A stretch of DNA of 32,328 nucleotides, from contig NVUX02000029.1 in assembly GCA_002402045.2 (NCBI GenBank), positions 1 to 32,328 on the forward strand, written 5' to 3'. Under the pieces are notes generated by a model. That model saw only the letters and a list, made by a program, of their open reading frames with translations, did not search any database and was not told the DNA's origin. The DNA comes from Paracoccaceae bacterium. Its GTDB lineage: Bacteria; Pseudomonadota; Alphaproteobacteria; Rhodobacterales; Rhodobacteraceae. This document shows positions 22,934 to 31,547 of this stretch, piece by piece. Each line of letters begins with the position of its first letter. The first letter of the stretch is position 1. The position numbers were made by a program, and so were the translations under genes.

Positions 22934-24214
22934 TCAGACTTCGCGCCATTTCGGGAAAACCATCTGGTAGACCCAGTTATTGGTCGAAGTCATGGTGGTG
23001 ACGGGATTACTGGTCCAGCTTGTGGGCAGACCTCCGGTGATTTCTGCATTACTCGAGCTTGCATAAAGATAGACCTGCGGGGCGACGGTCTGGGGATAGG
23101 CGCTTGTGCCGCTGCTATGTGGATAGAAACGGGTCAGGCCCGGCGTCATCCAACGGGCATAGCGCGCGTAAGCTCCAGCACCACTGACGCCCATCGCCGT
23201 TACATACCAGCCTTTTGTAATTGTTTGCGGCGTGCCCAGATTGAATTCCTTATTGTCGGCCACGTCGGCCGGCAGCGTTCCGAAATCCGCCACCCGATCG
23301 CCGATATCCCAGAGGTCGCCGTTTGGCGCTCCAAGCTTGTAGATGCCACAGCGAAGCAACGCGCCCGCCGTTGTCGAGGCCACGTTCAGGGAAACGAAGG
23401 CTCCGAGCAGCTGGATCGGACGATCGACATGGAATGCCATGAAAAACATCCGGTTTTGCGAAAGCGCTTGTTGGGAGGAGGAACTATAACTCAGGGTGAA
23501 GGGGTCCACTGCGCCCCACCAGTCCGGGCCACCGGCTTTGGTAATACTGCCGACACTGTGGCGCTCCGGCTCCATGCCGCTGGGAAAACTGACCGCGCCA
23601 GTGTTGCGATCAATGCGCATCCCCTCGCGAAAACTGCTGCCATCGGCACTGACCTTGATGGAAAAATCATCGTTTCCAGCTGTACCCATCTCGGCGCGTC
23701 CCGACCAGTTGGTCTGGAACAGCAGGCTGGCAGTGTCGGTGTCGGCCGCCTTGTTGATTTTAAGTTGGTGGCCGTTGCCCGCGTGATTGAGCAAGGTGGC
23801 GATTGCGGAAACCACCAGCTTATTGGTGGCATCCGAAGTGGTGCCGATCCCGACACCGGCGAGGTTCTGCAGGCTCGGGATATATGCGCCCCACGCACTA
23901 CCGGACCAGATCAGCAGTTCGCCCGCAGATACATCCCATGCCTTCCAGCCGGGCTGCGGGATCAGACGCAACCACGCCCCGCTGGAAAATAACGCGATGC
24001 TGTCGTCCCAACTGAACCATGCACCAGTGGCATTCGCTCCGATTAAATGGCGCTCGCCCTCGGCCGGTGTGGCGGGCGGAGACGTGGTCCCGACGGAATT
24101 CACGGCCAGCTGGGTCAGTGCATCAATCAAGCCCAGCGCCTCGTTAACGGTGACATGTTTCTGGGCCTGTGCAGCGGCTAGATACGGCAGAGCAAGGTTC
24201 GGGGTGTTGGTCAT
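22934..24214 (-). CDS. DUF2793-domain phage tail-associated protein
   Basis: A 426-residue protein. Its N-terminal 100 residues match the DUF2793 pattern (NLALPYLAAAQAQKHVTVNEAL, then GERHLIGANATGAWFSWDD and GWKAWD). The C-terminal 300 residues are Ser/Thr/Gly-rich and beta-type in composition, as in tail fibres or host-binding proteins. Proteins of this family usually follow the GTA TIM-barrel gene in alphaproteobacterial phages. The start overlaps the stop of that gene by four bases. Likely role: tail-tip or fibre protein contacting the host surface. The receptor-binding idea is inference. Confidence 0.85.
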   Translation of the reverse strand: MTNTPNLALPYLAAAQAQKHVTVNEALGLIDALTQLAVNSVGTTSPPATPAEGERHLIGANATGAWFSWDDSIALFSSGAWLRLIPQPGWKAWDVSAGELLIWSGSAWGAYIPSLQNLAGVGIGTTSDATNKLVVSAIATLLNHAGNGHQLKINKAADTDTASLLFQTNWSGRAEMGTAGNDDFSIKVSADGSSFREGMRIDRNTGAVSFPSGMEPERHSVGSITKAGGPDWWGAVDPFTLSYSSSSQQALSQNRMFFMAFHVDRPIQLLGAFVSLNVASTTAGALLRCGIYKLGAPNGDLWDIGDRVADFGTLPADVADNKEFNLGTPQTITKGWYVTAMGVSGAGAYARYARWMTPGLTRFYPHSSGTSAYPQTVAPQVYLYASSSNAEITGGLPTSWTSNPVTTMTSTNNWVYQMVFPKWREV

Positions 24215-27200
24215 AGGGTTTCCTTGATGGACAGAGTTCCGAGGAGCGGTACGCCGCGGCCCAACGCGCCAATCTGGTAAAGGCGGATCGAAAGGTTTGT
24301 AATTGGCCCGCCGAAGTCGGCCACTTGCATGGCGGCGGTGTAGATAAAGGCGGGGCCGGCCAGCCCGGTAATGGTGCGCAGTGAGGAAGATCCGGACATG
24401 GTTTCCAGATCATACGTTTCCGAGACTTCCGACATCGGCACATCCGTCAGCACCCAACCATCGGCGGCGAGCGCCCGGTCACGGCGTAGCCAGCGCAGAG
24501 CCAGATCACCGTTGGCCTCGCGCCGCATCCGCAATTGCGTAGGCGCAAAGGGTTTTAAGCCACGGCCATCTGGTGAGAACTTTTGCGCGCTCATCAGCGG
24601 GTCGGAAGGTGGAGCACTGGCCGGACCGATACGCCAGTTCCAGGGCAGGCCAAGATCGGCTTCAGAAGTCGAGAGTGGCTGGATGGCCGAGTCCAGCATT
24701 ACAACCCGCGCCCCTGCCGGTGCCGGATCACCCATGGCATCATCGGTTCCCCGTTGTCCCCGCAAAAGGCGTGTGAGGCGGTAACGCCCCATGGAAACCA
24801 ACTCGGCATTTCCTGCCTGAAGTATTTCCCAAACGCCCGACGCGCTCTCGATGCCCAGCGCGTTGGCGCCTGCAAACAATTCCAGATCGGTAATGCTGGT
24901 GAGCGTGCCTGACGAAAGGTCGACTAGCAACTCGTTGCCATTATCAAAGCGGTTGAGCGGTCCCGCAGGCAAGTCAGTGGCCAGAACACCCATATGCGCA
25001 GGCTGGCCAACGGTATCCAGAAGGGCAAAACCCGAGTCCGATGCGCTACGCCAGACGGCCGCGGTGCCGTACCACGGTATTGCGAATACCGCCGCATAGG
25101 GTCGATGCGCCGGAACCGCGTCACTGATTTGCGGTAGGTCCATTAATGCAACCTCGGCTGGCCCATAAACGATCGTGTCAGGTAGTTTTGCCGGGCGGTA
25201 TTGTCCCGGCGGCAGGTCATAGATGGCGGCGTCGGTGCGGATCGCCTCGATGGATCGCGCGCCAGCGTCACCGATACGGGTGATGCGATAATCGATCAGC
25301 CGCCCGTCGTTGGCGAGACTGACGACATCGCCGGGGTCAAGCGCCAAGCGAGAGGGTGGCAGGTTGGTGGTCAGCGTTTCTCGCCCAATCCAGCCTTCCA
25401 TCAGGGCGCGGCGACAACGGCGATCGGCCTCTTCCAATGATACCGCTAGCGGAAAACTGTCGGAGGCCACCCGCGAAGCTTCCACCGTGATCCGGCGCGC
25501 TTCGACAGTGGCGATGTCGTATTCTTCATCGGGGCGCACCATCTGCCATTTGAGGGCTTGGGGCAGTTCGGTTTCCTGTCCGCGGGTGAGTTCCATGACG
25601 TCAGCTTGTGCGGCCACCATATCATCCGGTGAGATGACCGACACAGCCTTCTGTCCGCGCGTTACAAACCGGATAACGCCACCGCTTTCTACCGCATCGA
25701 ACCCGAAATGCCGCGCCAAAGTCGAGATCGAGGCGCGCGGGCTTTCAAGCGCTGAAATGATAAAGCCCGGAACGGTATCCGATAATTCCCCTACATCGAT
25801 CAGGCTGTCCTCCAACCCGGCACGGCGACAAAGTTCCCGCACCAGCGTCCCGAGGCCCACCGCACCGAGCCGCCCGTTCAGCCAATGCCCGAGCCGCCAG
25901 TTCGGCGCATCCGCCCAGACGGCCTCGCGGGCCGGAAAATCGGGATAGGGGCGCGCATCCCATGTCCAGAGCGCGGCCTCTCCCATGTCGATCATCGGTG
26001 CTGCGTATACTGTCGAGACCGGGTTCTTTACCGGATCACCCCAATACCCCAGCATCGCCTCGATATAGCGCCGCTGGATCGCCTCGTCCTGCCAGCCTCG
26101 CGAAAAGTGTGGCAAGGCGCTCTCGGCCGACTTCGGGTCATAGAATACGTTGGGCTGGTTGGTTCCCCGATCGACCGCAGGGCAGCCAAGTTCGGTAAAA
26201 CGGATGGGTTTTGATTGCGGTGTCCAGTCGGTGGAGGTTGCGCTTTCAATCCCGCTCGGGCGGTCGAAATGTAAATTGGACCACCACGACCGGGTGTCTT
26301 TGGGGCGGAAGACCCAAGGTTTACCATAGGCCCCGTCGGTGATGGGTATGCGCATCTGGGCGACGCGGCCCGTATCGGAAGCATAGAACCAATCGAAACC
26401 CTCGCCGCCTTCAATGTTGTTTTGAAGGTAGTCGAGATCACGGATGGAGGCCCAGCCGGCCTGCGCATCCGCGTGATTAAACCCGTTGCGCCAATCCGAC
26501 AGCGGCATATAATTGTCGATGCCGATGAAGTGGATGTTCTGGTCGGACCAGAGCGGATCGAGGTGATAGAACACATCACCCGAGCCATCTTGCGGATGGT
26601 GCCCGAAATACTCCGACCAGTCGGCGGCGTAGCTGATGGCTGTGCCGCTGCCCAGTATACCGGCAACGTCGCCGGCCAACTGCTTCATTGCTGCTACCAC
26701 CGGATAATTTGCGGCGCCATTCGCAATGGTGGCATTGTCGCGAATGGTGGTGAGGCCGCGCAGTTCCGATCCGATCAGAAAAGTTTCCACCCCGCCGGCT
26801 GCCGCGCAGAGGTGGGCGTAATGCAGGATCATCCGCCGGTAGCCCCGATCGCTGGCGGGGCCAGTCCAGACGACATTCTCGCCCGACACGCTGAAATATT
26901 CCACCTGAGCATTGCCCATGAAAGTATCAACTTGCGTGGTGGCACCTGCTGTCTTGTCCACTGTTCCTGCGTAATCCGTTGCCGGAGAACAGGTTATGCG
27001 ACCGCGCCATGGATAGGTGTTTTGGCCGATGGTGGTCGCGTTGTCAGAATACGGATCGGGCAGTGCGTTCCCCGCCGGAATGTCCATCAGCAGAAATGGA
27101 TAAAACGTAACCCGCAACCCGCGCGCTTTGATTTCCTTGATCGCTTGCACGACGGCGAAGTCGGTAGGTGTGCCGCCGTAAGCAGTACGGCCGTCTGCAT

Positions 27201-28200
27201 CGAGGCTGATCACATGGGCACCCGTGCGCGTGACGCCGTTTACCGTCCAGCTTTTTGGCGTTGTTATCTTGGTGGTGTTCTCGACCCCGGGCACGATTTG
27301 GCAGTTTCCGGCGCGCAGGTCCGTGCCAAACCAGCTGACCACCAACGAGATACTCTCGATGTTCGGGGCTGCTGCCTGCAACTGGTCGAGCGAGGCGATG
27401 ATGTCGGGCACGGCATTAGCGTTATGCACGTTCTCTGAGGCTGTGTTTCCACTCGTGCCACCCAAGCTGTGGGCGCCGCGCGAGATGGGTTCGGTTGCAT
27501 AGACGAATTCGCCAGTGCCGGGAATGAGGGTGATTGCGCGAAGCATTCCCTCGGCCGTGTCGGGTTCAACAATTGGGCGAAAAACCTCAAAGGAGAGCTG
27601 CGGGATGCGATTGCCGAACTGTTCCAGCAGCAATTCCTCGAACATAACGTACGCCGTACCGTGATAGGCGGGAGCGTTGCCTGCCCCCATCTTCGCTTCA
27701 ATGAACGGGTCCGGTTGCTGGGCCTCATCGCCGGTATAAAGCCGCCATGTCACACCGGAGAGATCAAGCGGCTTACCGTCCGCCCAGATGCGCCCTATGC
27801 CAGATATTGGCCCCTCGCAAAGCGCTACAGCGAAGGAGGCGGAATAGAGATAAGCGGTCGTGGTGATCGTGGGCCCACCGCCTTTGCCGCCACCTTGCGT
27901 GGTTGTATTCACCGTTTCGGTGAATTCCGTCGCCCAGATGATATTGCCGCCGATGCGCATGCGGCCATAAACCAGCGGAATTACTGCGCCCTCGGTCGAG
28001 GTTGTGATTTGCAGGTTTTCGAGGCGCTGGCCTTCAATGCGTTGACCGGGTGCGAGGGACGAGACAATCCAGCTATCAACCATCGAGCCCGCGAAGGATC
28101 CGATCGCGCCGCCGATGGTGACGGCGGATACACCGAGTACAGCTCCGCCGATGCTGCCGCCAATTGCGGCGCCAGCCGAGGCTAGAAGAATGGAAGCCAT
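24211..28200 (-). CDS. GTA-type TIM-barrel phage tail-tip protein (orfg15 / baseplate 'megatron' type)
   Basis: Large central tail-tip protein of 1329 residues, close to the size of the R. capsulatus GTA homologue. A Gly/Ala-rich hydrophobic N-terminus (1-45) resembles the membrane-interacting segment of such proteins. A TIM-barrel-like region follows (about 360-720, with FIGIDNYMPLSDWR near 545 and KPIRFTELGCPA near 667), then phage-tail beta domains to the C-terminus. It starts two bases after the NlpC/P60 stop and overlaps the DUF2793 start. In the GTA the family forms the host-contacting baseplate centre. There are no internal stops or frameshifts. Confidence 0.93.
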   Translation of the reverse strand: MASILLASAGAAIGGSIGGAVLGVSAVTIGGAIGSFAGSMVDSWIVSSLAPGQRIEGQRLENLQITTSTEGAVIPLVYGRMRIGGNIIWATEFTETVNTTTQGGGKGGGPTITTTAYLYSASFAVALCEGPISGIGRIWADGKPLDLSGVTWRLYTGDEAQQPDPFIEAKMGAGNAPAYHGTAYVMFEELLLEQFGNRIPQLSFEVFRPIVEPDTAEGMLRAITLIPGTGEFVYATEPISRGAHSLGGTSGNTASENVHNANAVPDIIASLDQLQAAAPNIESISLVVSWFGTDLRAGNCQIVPGVENTTKITTPKSWTVNGVTRTGAHVISLDADGRTAYGGTPTDFAVVQAIKEIKARGLRVTFYPFLLMDIPAGNALPDPYSDNATTIGQNTYPWRGRITCSPATDYAGTVDKTAGATTQVDTFMGNAQVEYFSVSGENVVWTGPASDRGYRRMILHYAHLCAAAGGVETFLIGSELRGLTTIRDNATIANGAANYPVVAAMKQLAGDVAGILGSGTAISYAADWSEYFGHHPQDGSGDVFYHLDPLWSDQNIHFIGIDNYMPLSDWRNGFNHADAQAGWASIRDLDYLQNNIEGGEGFDWFYASDTGRVAQMRIPITDGAYGKPWVFRPKDTRSWWSNLHFDRPSGIESATSTDWTPQSKPIRFTELGCPAVDRGTNQPNVFYDPKSAESALPHFSRGWQDEAIQRRYIEAMLGYWGDPVKNPVSTVYAAPMIDMGEAALWTWDARPYPDFPAREAVWADAPNWRLGHWLNGRLGAVGLGTLVRELCRRAGLEDSLIDVGELSDTVPGFIISALESPRASISTLARHFGFDAVESGGVIRFVTRGQKAVSVISPDDMVAAQADVMELTRGQETELPQALKWQMVRPDEEYDIATVEARRITVEASRVASDSFPLAVSLEEADRRCRRALMEGWIGRETLTTNLPPSRLALDPGDVVSLANDGRLIDYRITRIGDAGARSIEAIRTDAAIYDLPPGQYRPAKLPDTIVYGPAEVALMDLPQISDAVPAHRPYAAVFAIPWYGTAAVWRSASDSGFALLDTVGQPAHMGVLATDLPAGPLNRFDNGNELLVDLSSGTLTSITDLELFAGANALGIESASGVWEILQAGNAELVSMGRYRLTRLLRGQRGTDDAMGDPAPAGARVVMLDSAIQPLSTSEADLGLPWNWRIGPASAPPSDPLMSAQKFSPDGRGLKPFAPTQLRMRREANGDLALRWLRRDRALAADGWVLTDVPMSEVSETYDLETMSGSSSLRTITGLAGPAFIYTAAMQVADFGGPITNLSIRLYQIGALGRGVPLLGTLSIKETL

Positions 28201-28202
28201 TT

Positions 28203-28682
28203 TTACTGGGTCTTTCGTTTAACGGGGGCGGGAAATCGAAACGCGAAGGCAATGCGGCGCTGCCAGGCGTTGGTCAGATGTTCTTCAATCACGCCGGTGC
28301 GTTCATAGGCGTGGATGAACTGGTGGGGACGCCCACTGCGATCCTTGCCGGAAAGAATACCGACATGTTTGGCAATGGAGCCCGCACGCATGCGAAACAG
28401 GATGACGTCGCCGGTGCAGGCCTCTGAAATCTCCAACTCGGCCATTGCGGCTCGCGCGGCTTCGGCCAACACCTCGATCGGTCCCGCTTCGCCCCAGTCA
28501 CGGGAATAAGGCGGCACCGGCATTGGTTCAGGGCCGACGACGTCACGCCAGACACCGCGCAACAGGCCAAGGCAGTCACAGCCAACGCCACGGACCGACG
28601 CCTGATCGTGGTAGGGTGTGCCGACCCAGAGACGTGTTGCTTTGACGATGCGTGAAGGGCTGGTTTCGGAGGTTACTTCCAT
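28203..28682 (-). CDS. NlpC/P60-family tail peptidase (GTA orfg14 type)
   Basis: Cysteine peptidase of 159 residues that probably cuts peptidoglycan during DNA entry. It has the nucleophile Cys37 in GCDCLGL, His106 in AKHVGIL and a second His124 in FIHAYE, the NlpC/P60 layout. The ATG at 28682 has AAAGG upstream. It lies immediately before the TIM-barrel gene, as in GTA clusters. In those clusters it directly follows the DUF2163 gene; here a reverse-oriented Fic gene intervenes, so this gene needs a promoter in 28683-28829 or long read-through across the Fic gene. Confidence 0.92.
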   Translation of the reverse strand: MEVTSETSPSRIVKATRLWVGTPYHDQASVRGVGCDCLGLLRGVWRDVVGPEPMPVPPYSRDWGEAGPIEVLAEAARAAMAELEISEACTGDVILFRMRAGSIAKHVGILSGKDRSGRPHQFIHAYERTGVIEEHLTNAWQRRIAFAFRFPAPVKRKTQ

Positions 28683-28739
28683 TGTTGGTTACCTTTCTCT
28701 ATGTATTTGTTCGGAAACAGAATTTTCCAAGGCTTCCAA

Positions 28740-28827
28740 AGATCGGCAGCCAAGATCGGCATTCACTTGCCTTTTTCATGCCTAATGCCCTATATTCAGG
28801 ACATAATTTCAGTATGAGAGATCGGCA
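28740..28827. repeat. Three direct repeats AGATCGGCA upstream of the Fic gene
   Basis: AGATCGGCA occurs at 28740-28748, 28753-28761 and 28819-28827. The first two are 13 bases apart and lie just upstream of the candidate promoter; the third ends three bases before the Fic start codon. All lie in the 147-base divergent gap between the Fic and NlpC/P60 genes, so they may be regulator-binding sites for either gene. Confidence 0.45.
28767..28796 (+). promoter_or_regulatory. Candidate promoter of the Fic gene
   Basis: TTGCCT (28767-28772) and TATATT (28791-28796) are separated by 18 bases, and the -10 ends 34 bases before the start codon. This would give the Fic gene a transcript independent of the opposing phage late operon. 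Confidence 0.5.
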
Positions 28828-28829
28828 AA

Positions 28830-30032
28830 ATGATAGAAACCCCAGCCAGAATAGAGCCATGCTTCTTTGAAGACAGAATTCCGGCCGACCTTGCTGATCT
28901 GGTGGTAGAGATCCAGCAGGCGGCCGATAGTCTCGGGCGCGAGTTGCACCCGGAAAGCGCGGCAGAGCTGGCCGATCTCGTACGGATCATGAATTGTTAT
29001 TACTCGAACCTTATCGAGGGGCATAACACGCGCCCTCGTGATATCGAGCTTGCGCTTGAAGGGGCCGAGCTGGAAGAGGAAACACGACCGCTTGCACTTG
29101 AGGCACGCGCACACGTTATAGTCCAACGCAGGATTGATGAAGATTTCAGAACCGGAAAGTTGCAACAACCGACATCAACAGAATTTCTCGCGTGGGTTCA
29201 CAAAGCCTTTTATGAGGAGATGCCTGAGGAGTTTCGATATGTCGAACATCCCGATGGCAGTCGGGAAGAAATCATTCCCGGGCATATGCGCGAGGAAGGT
29301 GATACGGAAGTAGCGGTAGGGCGCCATCGCCCACCATCATCCCACCGCGTCGCCGATTTCATGGCATATTTCGAAAAGCGCTTTGCGTTGGCCGAGAGAT
29401 CCGCCAGTAACCGGATTATAGCGATCGCTTCTGCCCATCACCGCGTTAACTACATCCACCCTTTTCCTGACGGAAACGGTCGAGTCAGTCGTTTGATGTC
29501 GCACGCCATGGCGCTCCAGGCCGATGTTGGCGGCCAGGGGTTGTGGTCGGTTTCGCGCGGCCTAGCGCGAGGTTTGGAAGAACGAGGCGAATACAAGCGA
29601 ATGATGGATTATGCTGACACGCCGCGACAAGGTGATCGGGACGGACGAGGGAATCTTTCCGAGGCAGCGCTTCATTCATATTGCCGCTGGTTTCTCAAAG
29701 TCATGCTTGACCAGATCACATTTTCGGCCCGTCTGTTCGATCTGGAAGGACTGGAAGAACGATACCGGCGACTTGTGCGTGATGTGCTGCCTGACAAGCG
29801 TGCTCCGGATCTTTTGTCAGCGGTTCTACGCCACGGTTCACTGGAACGGGGTGATGCACCTCTGGTCCTGAAGATGTCCGAGCGCTCTGCCCGCGATACG
29901 CTGTCTGCATTGACCAGAGCGGGTTTTCTCAAGTCGGCGTCGCCTAAAACCCCTGTACGTCTTGCCTTTCCGCTGGAATACAGGGAACGGCTCTTTCCCA
30001 ACCTCTTTGCCGATGGTGAACTTAACCTCTGA
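28830..30032 (+). CDS. Fic-domain protein (predicted AMP-transferase) inserted in the tail-gene block
   Basis: Fic proteins usually transfer AMP from ATP to a hydroxyl of a target protein. This 400-residue protein has the complete Fic motif HPFPDGNGR (210-218) with the catalytic His210. It also has an inhibitory-helix motif of the (S/T)xxxE(G/N) type, SNLIEG (59-64), in the N-terminal part, so activity is probably self-restrained (class II arrangement). The C-terminal 70 residues look like a winged helix (MSERSARDTLSALTRAGFL), suggesting DNA binding. It runs opposite to all surrounding phage genes and ends 7 bases from the DUF2163 stop. It fits a phage moron or defence/toxin-type cargo gene. 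The target is unknown. Confidence 0.92.
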   Translation: MIETPARIEPCFFEDRIPADLADLVVEIQQAADSLGRELHPESAAELADLVRIMNCYYSNLIEGHNTRPRDIELALEGAELEEETRPLALEARAHVIVQRRIDEDFRTGKLQQPTSTEFLAWVHKAFYEEMPEEFRYVEHPDGSREEIIPGHMREEGDTEVAVGRHRPPSSHRVADFMAYFEKRFALAERSASNRIIAIASAHHRVNYIHPFPDGNGRVSRLMSHAMALQADVGGQGLWSVSRGLARGLEERGEYKRMMDYADTPRQGDRDGRGNLSEAALHSYCRWFLKVMLDQITFSARLFDLEGLEERYRRLVRDVLPDKRAPDLLSAVLRHGSLERGDAPLVLKMSERSARDTLSALTRAGFLKSASPKTPVRLAFPLEYRERLFPNLFADGELNL

Positions 30033-30039
30033 ACGCAGC

Positions 30040-30924
30040 TCATAGCACCGCCCCCGCATTGGCATCGCCTTTTGCGGCGTAGCGAATAATGGTGTCCTGT
30101 CCGGGGATATGCGGGAAGCCTCTGAAATTGACCGCGTTGGCGAATTTGCTCCGGCAGGTTTCAAAGCGCTTATCGCAGCCGGCGAAAATGTCGATGGCGT
30201 CGCCGACCTCAATCGGGCGAATGGGTTCTTCGAGCAAAGTGACAATTACGTTCACGCCAGAAATTGCATGACTAAGAATTTCCGCCCTTCGCCCCGTATT
30301 GGCACCGGTGAGCCATTGCAGTGTGCCTAGTGCAAACCAGCCCTCGGTAAAACCCGAGAGACCGGAGACAGAAAAGCCGCGATCCCCCGAAAGCGCCAGC
30401 ACCGTGCCGGTTGCCTTGAAGGCCGGATCGTTCGTATCGACGCCGCAGCGCGCATCCCCCAAAGCTGCATCACAACTCGCCTGAAACGTCCGCCCGATGG
30501 TCTGACCGAGCACATGGGCGAGGGAACGCATCTCGGCGACAAAATGCAGCCGCCCGCGCCGGAGCTGCCCAATGGCACCGCGGCGCAGCAGCGCACGGCT
30601 CGAAGTGTCCTGCCAGTTCACGCGCCAGATTTCTACGGTCGCGTTATCCCAACGCCCGTCGAGAATGTCGGTCTCGGTGATGATGTCGGACGTTAGCACG
30701 CCCTCGGCTTCTTGGGCGTCGACCGAAAGGTCGGAGCCGGAGCGGATTTCGGAGGCGGTGAAGCCACTCTCCGGTTCAAACGTACTGCCGTCGAACGCCA
30801 ACGAAAGATCATGGTCAGTGAAACCGAATACTGCGCCGTCGTTGCGGGTGAGCCGCCAGCACCAGGCCAAGGTTGTCGTGCCGCTATCGAAATGGGTTTG
30901 CAGGGAGGCAGGAAAGGATTTCAT
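30040..30924 (-). CDS. DUF2163 phage tail hub protein (GTA orfg13 type)
   Basis: A 294-residue baseplate hub-type protein, collinear with GTA orfg13. The DUF2163 N-terminus is evident (LAWCWRLTRNDGAVFGFTDHD), and the conserved C-terminal KFANAVNFRGFPHIPG is near 260-275. Cys151, Cys160, Cys250 and Cys257 form two CxnC pairs (CDAALGDARC and CDKRFETC). I recall an iron-sulfur cluster being reported for GTA hub proteins, and these are the obvious ligands. The start overlaps the DUF2460 stop by four bases. Intact, with normal length. Confidence 0.92.
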   Translation of the reverse strand: MKSFPASLQTHFDSGTTTLAWCWRLTRNDGAVFGFTDHDLSLAFDGSTFEPESGFTASEIRSGSDLSVDAQEAEGVLTSDIITETDILDGRWDNATVEIWRVNWQDTSSRALLRRGAIGQLRRGRLHFVAEMRSLAHVLGQTIGRTFQASCDAALGDARCGVDTNDPAFKATGTVLALSGDRGFSVSGLSGFTEGWFALGTLQWLTGANTGRRAEILSHAISGVNVIVTLLEEPIRPIEVGDAIDIFAGCDKRFETCRSKFANAVNFRGFPHIPGQDTIIRYAAKGDANAGAVL

Positions 30925-31547
30925 CGGCGAACCTCGATCAGGGGAATGGATGTGATGGAGCCGAGGCGCTCGATGTCATGGATGACGTCGAGTCGGTCGG
31001 TATCGAAACGCACGGGCACATCGAACTCGAAACCTGCCGTGATGTTGGTGCCGCTGGCCGGTGCAGTGGCGAATGTGATGAGGCCCGTTGCGATATCCAC
31101 GGACCAACCTGAAACCTGAACGCTTCCATCCAGTGCCACCGTAACGCTTCCGGCCACCGGCTTTGTGATGGTGCGGATCCAGCTTTGCGTACCCGAGATA
31201 TAGGCTTTAATTAATTGGAATGCTGTGGCCGCCCCATCACCGGTACCGATCGGCTGGTCGGTTGCGGACGGTATTCCCGAAGGCAGGCAGGATTTATAAT
31301 CGCCCCAATCCTTCCAACGAAACCCGTAGAGCCGCCCGTTGCGGGCTTCAAAGAACGCCACGACGGCGGCCAGATCATCGGCGCGGCGGACGCCATAGGC
31401 GGCATCATAGCGACGGCGCGAGTTGGCCCAGCTAGCGTTGCGCTCCTCGTCACCCGACGCCAGTTCGACAATCTGGGTGCGCCGCTCTGGCCCACCGCGA
31501 GCACCGCGGCTGATATTGTCGGAAAAACGAACTTCGTGAAATGCCAT
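30921..31547 (-). CDS. DUF2460 phage distal tail protein (GTA orfg12 type)
   Basis: A 208-residue protein with the family's FHEVRFSDNISRGARGGPER N-terminus, the GFRWKDWGDYKS motif around residues 75-86 and the terminal SITSIPLIEVR. In GTA-like tails it forms the distal ring between tail tube and hub. The ATG at 31547 overlaps the tape-measure stop (TAATG); the frame is open upstream, but that is only the shadow of the tape-measure gene. The stop overlaps the DUF2163 start. Order and coupling match GTA clusters. Confidence 0.93.
   Translation of the reverse strand: MAFHEVRFSDNISRGARGGPERRTQIVELASGDEERNASWANSRRRYDAAYGVRRADDLAAVVAFFEARNGRLYGFRWKDWGDYKSCLPSGIPSATDQPIGTGDGAATAFQLIKAYISGTQSWIRTITKPVAGSVTVALDGSVQVSGWSVDIATGLITFATAPASGTNITAGFEFDVPVRFDTDRLDVIHDIERLGSITSIPLIEVRR

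Noticed and set aside
22823-27438. Long plus-strand reading frames opposite the DUF2793 and TIM-barrel genes (for example 22823-23992 and 26422-27438)
   Set aside because: They are antisense to well-supported phage genes, have no recognisable domains, and long spurious antisense frames are expected in GC-rich coding DNA.
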